Below, in pieces: positions 20,011 through 26,895 of a stretch of 27,603 nt of DNA. The first letter of the stretch is position 1. Every line of letters starts with the position of its first letter. Under the pieces are notes generated by a model. That model was not told the origin of the DNA, made no database searches, and saw nothing but the letters and a program-made list of their open reading frames with translations. Source of the DNA: a virus; IMG/VR virus record IMGVR_UViG_3300010885_039772, positions 1 through 27,603 of that record. The stretch is one strand, 5' to 3'. Both the position numbers and the translations under genes were made by a program.

Positions 20011-20888
20011 CTGACGCGGCGAGGCAACCCGACATCACATCCATCGCGCCGTGGTTCGGCAACAACCGCACCAGCGCGCGACGTGTCGCCGACCTGTTTG
20101 GTCCGCTGGCGCATTGCACGGTTCCGTTCTTGGGTGGAGCGCCCGAGCTTCTTCACATCAAGACGAGGGATGGAGTCGCCAGCGACTTGCATCGGCACCT
20201 CATCAACCTTGTGCGGGTGACTCGTGACGACGAGCTGCGGGAACGGATGATCGCGGATCTGGATTCACGGATCTTCCATGCCTCAGAACTTGCCGAGGCT
20301 CAAGCCCGATGCACAGACCGGGAGCGGAACAACGGCCAGAGAGCGGATCTGTTTGGTGTGATCACGCCAGCACCCGACCTAGACCCAGATCCTCTGTGGG
20401 CCGCGGACTACTTCGTGTGCTCTTGGATGGGGCGCGGTGGGGCGATGGGCAAGGTTGGAGAGTTCGACCAGTCGCTTGCGGTGCGAATGACCAGCAGCGG
20501 GGGCAGCAGCGCCAAGCGATGGAGAAGCGCCGTCGAGAGCCTGAGACCGTGGGGCCGCGCGTTTGCATCATGGTCCTTCGTGGTGCGTGATGGATTGTCG
20601 CTTTTGGATGACGTGACGGACAATGCCAATCACGGCATTTACCTTGACCCGCCGTGGCCCGACGCTGGCGACGACTACAGGCATTCGATGCCCGTGAAGA
20701 TGCACGATGACATCGCGCGGAGACTTTGCAGGTTCAATCACACCAAGATCGTCGTGCGCTACGCGGACCACCCGGCCATCCGCGAGTGCTACGCGAACGA
20801 GGACCGCTGGCGCTGGCATCGATTCCCTTCCAAGAACCAGGCGGGCAACGAATATCCCGAAGTCCTCATTGAAAGCGTGCGAGCATGA
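20007..20888 (+). CDS. D12-class N6-adenine DNA methyltransferase
   Basis: A 293-aa Dam-like methyltransferase. APWFGNNRTSARRVADLF (14-31) corresponds to the N-terminal P-x-FGGK element, PFLGGAPELL (40-49) to the FxGxG SAM-binding motif I, VASDLHRHLINLVR to the D-x-N-x-x-LI element, and YLDPPWPD (D214-P-P-W) to the catalytic DPPY motif with Trp for Tyr. Such enzymes protect phage DNA from restriction or affect packaging and regulation. No cognate restriction gene is visible, so it is an orphan enzyme. It starts at ATG 20007 inside the end of the XF1762-like gene. Confidence 0.82.
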   Translation: MTDAARQPDITSIAPWFGNNRTSARRVADLFGPLAHCTVPFLGGAPELLHIKTRDGVASDLHRHLINLVRVTRDDELRERMIADLDSRIFHASELAEAQARCTDRERNNGQRADLFGVITPAPDLDPDPLWAADYFVCSWMGRGGAMGKVGEFDQSLAVRMTSSGGSSAKRWRSAVESLRPWGRAFASWSFVVRDGLSLLDDVTDNANHGIYLDPPWPDAGDDYRHSMPVKMHDDIARRLCRFNHTKIVVRYADHPAIRECYANEDRWRWHRFPSKNQAGNEYPEVLIESVRA

Positions 20889-21091
20889 GCAACATCTACG
20901 GACTGTGGCACTTGGGCCTTCAACGCTGGTTCCGCGCATCGCAGGACGGTGCCGCAGTGGCCGCGTACCTGACGCATGAGGACGCGCAACACGGACTGGC
21001 GTTCTGGAGCGTGGCGATGGACGGGCAGCTTGAAATCCGCGTGATTGGCACGCACAACACCCCGCAGGGGGAGGAGCAGATCAATGGATAA
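20885..21091 (+). CDS. Small hypothetical protein
   Basis: A 68-aa protein (MSNIYGLWHLGLQRWFRASQDGAAVAAYLTHEDAQHGLAFW) with a strand-rich WSVAMDGQLEIRVIG end. The composition suggests a compact alpha/beta domain of the kind that reports position by helix-strand pairing. I do not recognise it. It overlaps the methyltransferase (ATGA) and the next membrane protein (start at 21084), so expression is coupled. Confidence 0.6.
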   Translation: MSNIYGLWHLGLQRWFRASQDGAAVAAYLTHEDAQHGLAFWSVAMDGQLEIRVIGTHNTPQGEEQING

Positions 21092-21464
21092 GGACCTGGA
21101 ATCGAAACTGTCTTCGGTGTTGGACCTCATCATCTCCGGCGCGAAGGACGCGACGCATTGGACGCTGGAGCAAGCGCCGGATGTGGCACGCGAGATGGTC
21201 GCGGCGGGGCGGGTGAAGTCGGTGTTTGCGATTGTGGTCATCGCGGGCATATCGGCCGTATTTGCGATGCTTGCCCGCAAGGCGTTCAAGAAGGCGGAAA
21301 CCGATACGTCGAGCGACGCGGATTGGGTGACCGCGTTCATGCTGGCCACGGTCGCCTCCGTAGTCCTTGCGATTGCCGCGTTGGTGAACATCTACGGCGC
21401 GATCACCATCTGGTTCGCTCCCCGCGTGTACCTGCTGGAAGAGGCCGCGAAGCTTTTGAAGTGA
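21084..21464 (+). CDS. Phage membrane protein with two helices (holin-like topology)
   Basis: A 126-aa protein with an amphipathic N-terminus (DLESKLSSVLDLIISGAKDATHW), membrane helix 1 (about 48-65, VFAIVVIAGISAVFAMLA), a charged loop (KAFKKAETDTSSDAD) and helix 2 (about 84-106, AFMLATVASVVLAIAALVNIYGA). The end, IWFAPRVYLLEEAAKLLK, is a C-terminal segment I recall from phage membrane proteins of unknown role. Two helices and small size allow a class-II-like holin, but no endolysin is adjacent, so the function stays open. GAGGAG precedes ATG. Confidence 0.66.
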   Translation: MDKDLESKLSSVLDLIISGAKDATHWTLEQAPDVAREMVAAGRVKSVFAIVVIAGISAVFAMLARKAFKKAETDTSSDADWVTAFMLATVASVVLAIAALVNIYGAITIWFAPRVYLLEEAAKLLK

Positions 21465-21476
21465 GGAGGAGCAGCA

Positions 21477-21767
21477 ATGAGCGACATCGTTCAACAGTTG
21501 AAGATTAAGGCGGTCGAGGTCGAATGGGATCTGCCGATCATGGTGTCGGGCTTGATGGAGCAAGCCGCCGCCGAGATCGAGCGGCTGAGGAAGCTCTACG
21601 ACGCGGCGTGGGCGGAGTGTGAGGCGGTGAGGACGATGGACAATCTCCATTGCGAGTGCGACGTGCCCGGCGTGCCGTGCTACCGATGTGAAGCATGGGA
21701 GGATGTCCGCCGTCTCCGCATCGCAACCGACACCGCCCGAAAGGAGAACGCCAATGGTAACGCCTGA
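21477..21767 (+). CDS. Small coiled-coil protein with CxC-CxxC cluster
   Basis: A 96-aa protein with a helical N-terminus (SGLMEQAAAEIERLRKLYDAAWAECEAVRTM) likely forming a coiled coil. A cysteine cluster CECDVPGVPCYRC (about 59-71) is likely to bind zinc, and a basic C-terminal helix follows. This layout is typical of small phage accessory proteins; no function known. AGGAGG lies 7-12 nt before ATG 21477. It overlaps the next start at 21754. Confidence 0.62.
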   Translation: MSDIVQQLKIKAVEVEWDLPIMVSGLMEQAAAEIERLRKLYDAAWAECEAVRTMDNLHCECDVPGVPCYRCEAWEDVRRLRIATDTARKENANGNA

Positions 21768-22086
21768 CCTGAGCGGCATGAGCATATTGCATCTGCTATA
21801 CGAGGTCGCCAACGAATTTAGCGAGGTGAATCTTGACGACATCCACGCCGAACTCTCCCGCCGCATGACCCCGCCCCCCGGCTGCGTGCGGATCGGAGAC
21901 AAGGATGTGAAGGTGCTGGGCGAATTTGCGATGACCAAAGATGGCTTCATCGTGGCGGAATACTCTGGGCGACTTTGCGATGAACACGGCGTTGAAGTCT
22001 CGCTCATGACGAGCAAGCAGTGGTACGTCAAGCAGTTCTATTCATCGAAAGAAGCCGCCGAAGCGGCGAGGAGCAGCAAGGCATGA
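21754..22086 (+). CDS. Hypothetical protein
   Basis: A 110-aa protein from ATG 21754 (GAAAGGAG upstream). The N-terminal half is helical (DLSGMSILHLLYEVANEFSEVNLDDIHAELSRRM); the second half is beta-rich (CVRIGDKDVKVLGEFAMTKDGFIVAEYSG) and ends in an Ala-rich helix. No recognised family. It overlaps neighbours on both sides and is part of the coupled accessory string. Confidence 0.6.
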   Translation: MVTPDLSGMSILHLLYEVANEFSEVNLDDIHAELSRRMTPPPGCVRIGDKDVKVLGEFAMTKDGFIVAEYSGRLCDEHGVEVSLMTSKQWYVKQFYSSKEAAEAARSSKA

Positions 22087-22244
22087 GCCAGCCTAGTGAC
22101 GAGCAACGCCGCATCTTGGCAAGCATCCTTGAATTGACAGTGATCTTTGTTCTGTTCTTCGCCGCACTGCGAGCGACAGATCACATCCGCCGCATCGCTG
22201 ACGCACTTGACAGAATGGCACCCCAACAGGAGAACAACTCATGA
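22083..22244 (+). CDS. Very small membrane protein
   Basis: A 53-aa protein with one membrane segment (about 11-29, LASILELTVIFVLFFAALRA) and a charged C-terminus (TDHIRRIADALDRMAPQQE). Start ATG 22083 overlaps the preceding stop (ATGA), and its stop overlaps the next start (22241). Translational coupling supports its reality despite the small size. Function unknown. Confidence 0.58.
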   Translation: MSQPSDEQRRILASILELTVIFVLFFAALRATDHIRRIADALDRMAPQQENNS

Positions 22245-22837
22245 CCGACCGCAACGTCGAAGCCGTCCGCAACAAGCTCGCCGAACGCGCAGCCACCGGG
22301 CTCCGCAAGTATGGCACCACCACCGAGCGAAAGGACCTGACCCCGCTGCAATGGTTTCAGCATCTTCAGGATGAACTCATGGACGCGGCCGTGTACGTCG
22401 AGGTGCTGATGCGAACGCTCGCAGTGAAGCTTCCACCCCCCATCCCGCCGGACCACGGGGCGAAGCTCAACAGGGATGACGACGGCATCTTCTACTTCAC
22501 GCGCCGCGTCAATGGCGTGCGTCAGGTGTTCTATGAACGCAACGACTGGGAGGACAACCCCATCGACGGAAAGGGCGGCGACGGCTGGTCCACCAAAGCT
22601 GCCGCCCTCCGCGCCCTCGCCAAGGCGACGGGGTACGAAATCAAGGTCGAGCCATGTTCGGGGCTCCATTCCGTACAAAGCGGAGGATATGGGCTGACTC
22701 ATACTGGTTTTTGGGACCGCGACGGAGGTACCCGAAGTTTCAAGTTTACTGCCGAAGCCCTCGCCCGCGACTGCGAAGCTCGCGGCCACTACCCCGCCGA
22801 GATGTGCGATAGGGGGGAGGTGGAGGGGAATGGCTGA
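22241..22837 (+). CDS. Protein with MazG-like/dNTPase-like N-terminal motif
   Basis: A 198-aa protein. Residues about 8-52 (VRNKLAERAATGLRKYGTTTERKDLTPLQWFQHLQDELMDAAVYVEVL) match the phage pattern GL-KYG-TT-R-DL...HL-DEL-DA-VY, often linked with MazG-like nucleotide-pyrophosphohydrolase helices (ELMDA as a candidate metal-binding segment). The rest (about 75-198) is a different region rich in Gly, Trp and charged residues (DGIFYFTRRVNGVRQVFYERNDWED, KGGDGWSTKAAALRALAKATGYE), perhaps a fused small domain. Only the N-terminal pattern is recognised. GGAGAA precedes ATG 22241. Confidence 0.62.
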   Translation: MTDRNVEAVRNKLAERAATGLRKYGTTTERKDLTPLQWFQHLQDELMDAAVYVEVLMRTLAVKLPPPIPPDHGAKLNRDDDGIFYFTRRVNGVRQVFYERNDWEDNPIDGKGGDGWSTKAAALRALAKATGYEIKVEPCSGLHSVQSGGYGLTHTGFWDRDGGTRSFKFTAEALARDCEARGHYPAEMCDRGEVEGNG

Positions 22838-23162
22838 GAAAGCACGCACCAAAGACTTCCGCCCATGGTGGTGGGTCATCAATCCTTGGCTATACATCAA
22901 GCGGCGCGACGAGGCATACGACCACGCCTTGGACATCATCCAAGAAGAAGGGTTCTCGCAGTTGAGCCGGGACTTGCGATACCAGCAGTGTGTGAAGAAC
23001 GCGGAAGAGGCAGAGGCGACACTCCACCAGATCGGCAAGATCGCATTCCACGACGAACGCCTCAGGATGTGGATGGTTGATCCGCTCAGCGTCGAGTTCT
23101 TGGACAACCCGATTCGTGACCGCGTGAAGGCGGTTTTCAAGAAGGGTGGCACCAATGCCTAA
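22830..23162 (+). CDS. Hypothetical protein
   Basis: A 110-aa protein from ATG 22830 within the end of the previous gene (GGAGGTGGAGGGG upstream). The N-terminus is aromatic and basic (FRPWWWVINPWLYIKRRDEAYDHAL), then helical (EEAEATLHQIGKIAFHDERLRMW), ending basic (RDRVKAVFKKGG). The WWWVINPW stretch is too short and polar for a membrane helix. No recognised family. Confidence 0.6.
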   Translation: MAEKARTKDFRPWWWVINPWLYIKRRDEAYDHALDIIQEEGFSQLSRDLRYQQCVKNAEEAEATLHQIGKIAFHDERLRMWMVDPLSVEFLDNPIRDRVKAVFKKGGTNA

Positions 23163-23185
23163 GAAGCTGACGACGGGGAATCTCA

Positions 23186-23350
23186 ATGAACTCACCACTT
23201 AGACCCATATTCAGCCAGCGGCAGGTCGCCAAGATTCTCGGCATCGCGCCGCAGACCGTTCACTGGCACGAGAAGCGTGCATTGAAAAAGCTCAGGAAGG
23301 GGCTTGAGGCCATGCTCACCAAGGAAGAAGCACAAGGGGCCGCCAAATGA
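23186..23350 (+). CDS. Small HTH protein resembling sigma-70 region 4
   Basis: A 54-aa protein. SQRQVAKILGIAPQTVHWHEKRALKKLRKGL (about 10-40) fits the helix-turn-helix of sigma-70 region 4.2, whose typical form is EIGERLGVSRERVRQIEKRALRKLR; the EKRAL-KLR end is especially close. It lacks all other sigma regions. Start ATG 23186 has GGGG about 8 nt upstream, and its stop overlaps the next gene (ATGA at 23347-23350). Placed just before an excisionase-like HTH gene and the phage RNA polymerase, it may regulate them or help switch from host to phage transcription (inference). Confidence 0.66.
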   Translation: MNSPLRPIFSQRQVAKILGIAPQTVHWHEKRALKKLRKGLEAMLTKEEAQGAAK

Positions 23351-23661
23351 ACAACGTCCCCCACAACCCCGGCCCACGCAAGCCCGCGCCGACGAGAACC
23401 GTCAGGCGTGAGATCCACATCCACACCATGAACGCGACCAATCTCGCCGCCGACACGCCGTTCATGCCCGACGGCAAGCCCGCGCCGTTCATCCTCTTGA
23501 TGTCGGAGGCGGCCGCCCTTCTCCGGTGCTCCGAACGCACGATCCGCGACGCGGTGAAGGGCAACAAACTCAGGCCGATCGACGGCACCAAACATTTTCG
23601 ATTCACGCTCGAAGAGATCAAGATCTACGCCAAGAAAGCAACCGAGACGGGAATCGGGTGA
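23347..23661 (+). CDS. MerR/excisionase-type HTH protein
   Basis: A 104-aa protein whose C-terminal half (about 50-95, LLMSEAAALLRCSERTIRDAVKGNKLRPIDGTKHFRFTLEEIKIYAKK) is a MerR-like winged HTH of the excisionase (HTH_17) class. Its first 45 residues are a Pro/Arg-rich, probably disordered arm. Such domains bind DNA as excisionases or regulators. Its position just before the RNA polymerase and far from int favours a regulatory role, but an excisionase acting in trans on attP is possible. GAGGAG for the polymerase start lies at its end. Confidence 0.72.
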   Translation: MNNVPHNPGPRKPAPTRTVRREIHIHTMNATNLAADTPFMPDGKPAPFILLMSEAAALLRCSERTIRDAVKGNKLRPIDGTKHFRFTLEEIKIYAKKATETGIG

Positions 23662-23668
23662 GGAGCCC

Positions 23669-26212
23669 ATGATCATCGCAGACACCACCATCCTTCCGAC
23701 CGACAGCGTGTTTGACGTGCAGGCCAAGGTCGAGGCAGACGCCATCGACCGAGGGCGCCGCCGGTACTGGGAACAGATCGGCGACGAGCTCGCACGCAAC
23801 GTCGCGGGCCTGTCTGTGCACCAGCAGGTCATGCGGATGTGGGAAGCCGACATGCGCGGCGCCATGGTGGCCGTCAAGGCCAACCTGCGCGACGCCGACA
23901 CCCCGACTGAGGGCTCGCACCTCTACGGCCCGTACATCCTGGCGACGCCATCCAAGCGACTGGCGATGATCGCGATGGTCGAAGCGATCGGTGCGTGCAT
24001 CGAGAACCCCGCGGGCGCGAGCTGGAACAAGACATGCGCCACCATCGGCCGCGCCGTCGTCGCCGAACTCAACCTCAAGCACGCCAGCAGCCAGAAGACC
24101 ACGCAGACATCGCGCAACGGCACCGAGCGGATCGTCAGCAAGGCTCAGATCATCCGCCGCAGGTACAAGCGCCTTCGCCCGGTCCACATCAACCAGCTTT
24201 CAAAGGCGATGCTCGATGATCCGCTGGACCCGGCCTACGAAACCATCGTCCGCATCGGCGACGTTCTGCTTCACAGTTTGGTGTTCAACGCGATCGTCCC
24301 CATCAAGGCGGCGTCCCCGAGCGGCAAGGGCACCATCGTCAAGGCGTTTGAGCGACGCCTGCGCAAGATGAAGACCCGCAGCGTCTATCGCCTCCACTTC
24401 CGCGACGAGATGTACGGGCTTCTGGGTGCGCTCCACGACCAGGCATCAGGCCGCAGGCCCGTGAACCCGCCGATGGTGCACGAGCCGAACACATACAAGC
24501 TCGCCGATGGAAAGATCATGGCCGGCGGCTATGACACCATCCGTCAGCAGGTGGTGCTCAACATGCGAAGCCGCCAGCGATCGGCGCTGGAATCGACCGA
24601 CGAAGCGCCGTTCTGGCACGGGCTTTGGGCCGTCGGCACAGCCGCCAACTGGCGAGTCAACCGGCGCGTGCTGCGCGTCTACGAGAACCTGATTGGCGAC
24701 GGCGTGGCCATTCCCGGCGTCCCATCGCGTGAAGCCCCGTCGATGACACCGATCCCGTTGGAGTACGACTACGACGCCGAGGATCCTTGGCACCGCGCCC
24801 CCGACGAGGTGAAGTACAAGTTCCGGCGGGCGCGCAAGGAGGACTACCAGAAGCACGCGGCATGGCTGGGCGAGCGCGAGGTGTTCCGCGGCGTCAGGGA
24901 ATCGATCAAACTCTGGGAGTCGTTGCGCGAGGCCGGATGGGACAAGCAGTGGACGCCGTACAACTTCGACTCCCGCAACCGGGTCTACCCCGCGATGCGC
25001 GGACTCTTCTACCAGGGCCCCGACTTCAGCCGCGGCCTTTGTGAGTTCGGCACCGGCAAGGATTGCACGGGCGAGCGTGCGCGGGTGTGGCTCAAGCGTC
25101 ACGTCGCGGCGCTCTTCGGGCAGGACAAGGAGTCGCTGACCTACCGCGAGCAGTGGGCCGACGATCACATGCACGAGATTGAGAAGGTCGCCGCCGACCC
25201 CGAGGGCACGTTCGACTTCTGGAGCAAGGCCGACGGCGGGGACACGTCATGGCAGGCGCTGGCGGCGTGCTTCGCGCTGACCGACCCCGAGGCCGCGGCC
25301 CACTTCCCGATCACGCTGGACGGGACCTGCAACGGGCTCCAGCACTACGCGGCGCTCGCACGTTGCCCTGAGACGGCGGCGCTCGTGAACATGATACCGG
25401 CGACCGAAAACCAGAAGCCCGGCGACGCCTACACGGCGCTTGTGGGCCCGGTGTCGAGGATCGTGGGGCAGGACGCGATGGACGGCAACCCGGCCGCGCA
25501 GAGGCTTGTGGGACTCGTCGACCGCGCCCTCGTGAAGCAGCCGTTGATGACGACCTTGTACAACGTCACCGACCGGGGCATGAGGGCGCAGATCCTCAAG
25601 ACCCTCAAGAAGCGGATCGGCGACGATCGGCACGCATACGAGTCGGCGGCGTACATGGTCCAGGTGGTTCGAAGAGTGCTGACGAGCCAGTTCCCGCGTC
25701 CGTTCGCGGTGCTCGGGTGGCTGGAAGCGTCCGCGCTTGCAATCGCCCGCGCCGGGTACGCCGTCGGGTGGAACACGCCCTTGATGTTCCCCGTCGAGCA
25801 GCCCTATTTCAACAGCCGAGAGACGACGGTCAAGAGCGTGAGCGGCACGTTGTACCTGAGGGTGCGGGATGAGGTCCGCGGCGTGAACGCCCGCAAGCAC
25901 GCGCGCGGGTGCCCGCCCAACTACATCCACTCGCTCGACGGCACCCACAACCTGATGAACGCGATCGAGTGCGTGAAGCGAGGTGTGATGTACGCCCCGA
26001 ATCACGATCTGGGGGCGACGCACGCGAGCACCGCCGACAGGCTCGGCGTCATCGTGCGCCAGCAGTTCGCCGCCGAGCACACGCCGAATCTCCTGCATGA
26101 CCTGTGGCGCCAGTGGACCACGCGTTATCCGGACGTTGAGATCCCGGACCCGCCGCTTCAGGGGGAGTATCAGGTGGGCGACGTGATGCACAACCCCAGC
26201 TTTTGGAGCTGA
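23669..26212 (+). CDS. T7-type single-subunit RNA polymerase
   Basis: An 847-aa DNA-directed RNA polymerase (T7 gp1 is 883 aa), which would transcribe the late genes from phage-specific promoters. All core motifs are visible. The NFDSRNRVYPAMRGLFYQG segment matches the T7 DWRGRVY region. Motif A is PITLDGTCNGLQHYAAL with catalytic D551. Motif B is RALVKQPLMTTLYNVTDRGMR with K623. Motif C is NYIHSLDGTHN with D757. The C-terminus is FWS, comparable with the T7 FAFA end. Between B and C a region (about 715-745) corresponds to the specificity loop. The N-terminal domain is diverged but of normal size. GAGGAG precedes ATG 23669. It lies directly before the structural genes, as in phiKMV-like phages rather than T7. 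Confidence 0.93.
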   Translation: MIIADTTILPTDSVFDVQAKVEADAIDRGRRRYWEQIGDELARNVAGLSVHQQVMRMWEADMRGAMVAVKANLRDADTPTEGSHLYGPYILATPSKRLAMIAMVEAIGACIENPAGASWNKTCATIGRAVVAELNLKHASSQKTTQTSRNGTERIVSKAQIIRRRYKRLRPVHINQLSKAMLDDPLDPAYETIVRIGDVLLHSLVFNAIVPIKAASPSGKGTIVKAFERRLRKMKTRSVYRLHFRDEMYGLLGALHDQASGRRPVNPPMVHEPNTYKLADGKIMAGGYDTIRQQVVLNMRSRQRSALESTDEAPFWHGLWAVGTAANWRVNRRVLRVYENLIGDGVAIPGVPSREAPSMTPIPLEYDYDAEDPWHRAPDEVKYKFRRARKEDYQKHAAWLGEREVFRGVRESIKLWESLREAGWDKQWTPYNFDSRNRVYPAMRGLFYQGPDFSRGLCEFGTGKDCTGERARVWLKRHVAALFGQDKESLTYREQWADDHMHEIEKVAADPEGTFDFWSKADGGDTSWQALAACFALTDPEAAAHFPITLDGTCNGLQHYAALARCPETAALVNMIPATENQKPGDAYTALVGPVSRIVGQDAMDGNPAAQRLVGLVDRALVKQPLMTTLYNVTDRGMRAQILKTLKKRIGDDRHAYESAAYMVQVVRRVLTSQFPRPFAVLGWLEASALAIARAGYAVGWNTPLMFPVEQPYFNSRETTVKSVSGTLYLRVRDEVRGVNARKHARGCPPNYIHSLDGTHNLMNAIECVKRGVMYAPNHDLGATHASTADRLGVIVRQQFAAEHTPNLLHDLWRQWTTRYPDVEIPDPPLQGEYQVGDVMHNPSFWS

Positions 26213-26218
26213 GGCTTG

Positions 26219-26242
26219 TTGACAATGGATTGTCAATAGCGG
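26219..26242 (+). promoter_or_regulatory. Candidate promoter or operator for phage RNA polymerase, site 2
   Basis: TTGACAAT-GG-ATTGTCAA (26219-26236), a perfect 8-bp-arm dyad, followed by TAGCGG, beginning 6 nt after the RNA polymerase stop. Its 16-bp core is the exact reverse complement of that at 3476-3491; in rightward register the right flanks also agree (TAG.GG). No T-run follows, so it is not a classic terminator. Its position just before the structural genes is where a late promoter is expected. Confidence 0.4.
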
Positions 26243-26336
26243 CGTGACCCGACGCACCGCGACCGATGGTGTACTGGCAGGGTGTGTAATGCTTTTGGTA
26301 TATGTTTGTACGGATAGGTACTTTTTCGGGCATGTG
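26243..26336. other. AT-richer leader before the structural genes
   Basis: A short stretch of markedly lower GC (for example TGCTTTTGGTATATG near 26290 and TACTTTTTCGGG near 26320) in an otherwise GC-rich window. An in-frame upstream ATG at 26289 exists, but the codons from it are not GC-biased, unlike those after 26337. It is more likely untranslated control sequence than coding. Confidence 0.4.
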
Positions 26337-26732
26337 ATGCTCGGGACCGCCGACGCCGTCATCGTCTACCCGAACTGGCCCGGCCGCGTGTGGCCGAAGC
26401 TGGCGTTTGACGCCCACTTCCCGGCCCCGTGGCGATGCTGGATCGTGCCCACGACCAGGCCGCCCAAGTTCACACCCCTCCTGCAAAACGTCGGACCCCC
26501 GACCTTGTGCACCGCGATCCGGTTGATTGCCCAGCGCCGCGACTGCGTGGCGGTCCCCGTGCGCCTCATGCGGCTGGCGGGCGTCCCGGTCCCGAGATGG
26601 TGCTTTACCCCCCGTTTACTGGCCCTTTGGCTCAGGATGACCCATGGCAGACCCCATCAAACAGGCGGCACGTTCCACCGCGCCCCAGAAGTGGGAGACG
26701 CTGGACACTCCGACCCTGCGCCGTGTGATTGA
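26337..26732 (+). CDS. Hypothetical Trp/Pro-rich protein
   Basis: A 131-aa frame started at ATG 26337. Codons from here to about 26640 end in G or C about 90% of the time, strong evidence of coding in this genome, whereas the upstream codons of the same frame do not. The protein is rich in Pro, Trp and Arg (VIVYPNWPGRVWPKLAFDAHFPAPWRCWIVPTTRPP). No family recognised. Its last 89 nt overlap the next gene in another frame, so the true C-terminus may be read through that gene. No good ribosome-binding site is evident. Confidence 0.5.
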   Translation: MLGTADAVIVYPNWPGRVWPKLAFDAHFPAPWRCWIVPTTRPPKFTPLLQNVGPPTLCTAIRLIAQRRDCVAVPVRLMRLAGVPVPRWCFTPRLLALWLRMTHGRPHQTGGTFHRAPEVGDAGHSDPAPCD

Positions 26733-26895
26733 AATCCTCGAGAGTCGCAAGCCGTCATTCACCGCCAGCGACGTTGTCGGCCTTCTTCACACCGAGTCTG
26801 GCCGCCTCGAGCTCGCCGCCCGGATGTCGCTGGTTCAGCTCGCCGACGAGATGCGGTGCGCCATGGGCGAGAGGTCGGCGGTGATCAATGGCTGA
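26644..26895 (+). CDS. Small protein upstream of the portal
   Basis: An 83-aa helical protein (DTPTLRRVIEILESRKPSFTASDVVGLLHTESGRLELAARMSLVQLADEMRCAMGE) from ATG 26644, with CAGGA about 8 nt upstream. It ends 8 nt inside the portal gene. The T7 gene in the corresponding place (7.3, next to 8) is a small virion-associated protein, so a minor structural or assembly role is possible. I see no sequence match that proves it. Confidence 0.68.
   Translation: MADPIKQAARSTAPQKWETLDTPTLRRVIEILESRKPSFTASDVVGLLHTESGRLELAARMSLVQLADEMRCAMGERSAVING

Noticed and set aside
25247-26362. Minus-strand open frame across the RNA polymerase (371 codons)
   Set aside because: Antisense to catalytic motifs A-C of the polymerase; composition is that of reversed GC-rich codons.
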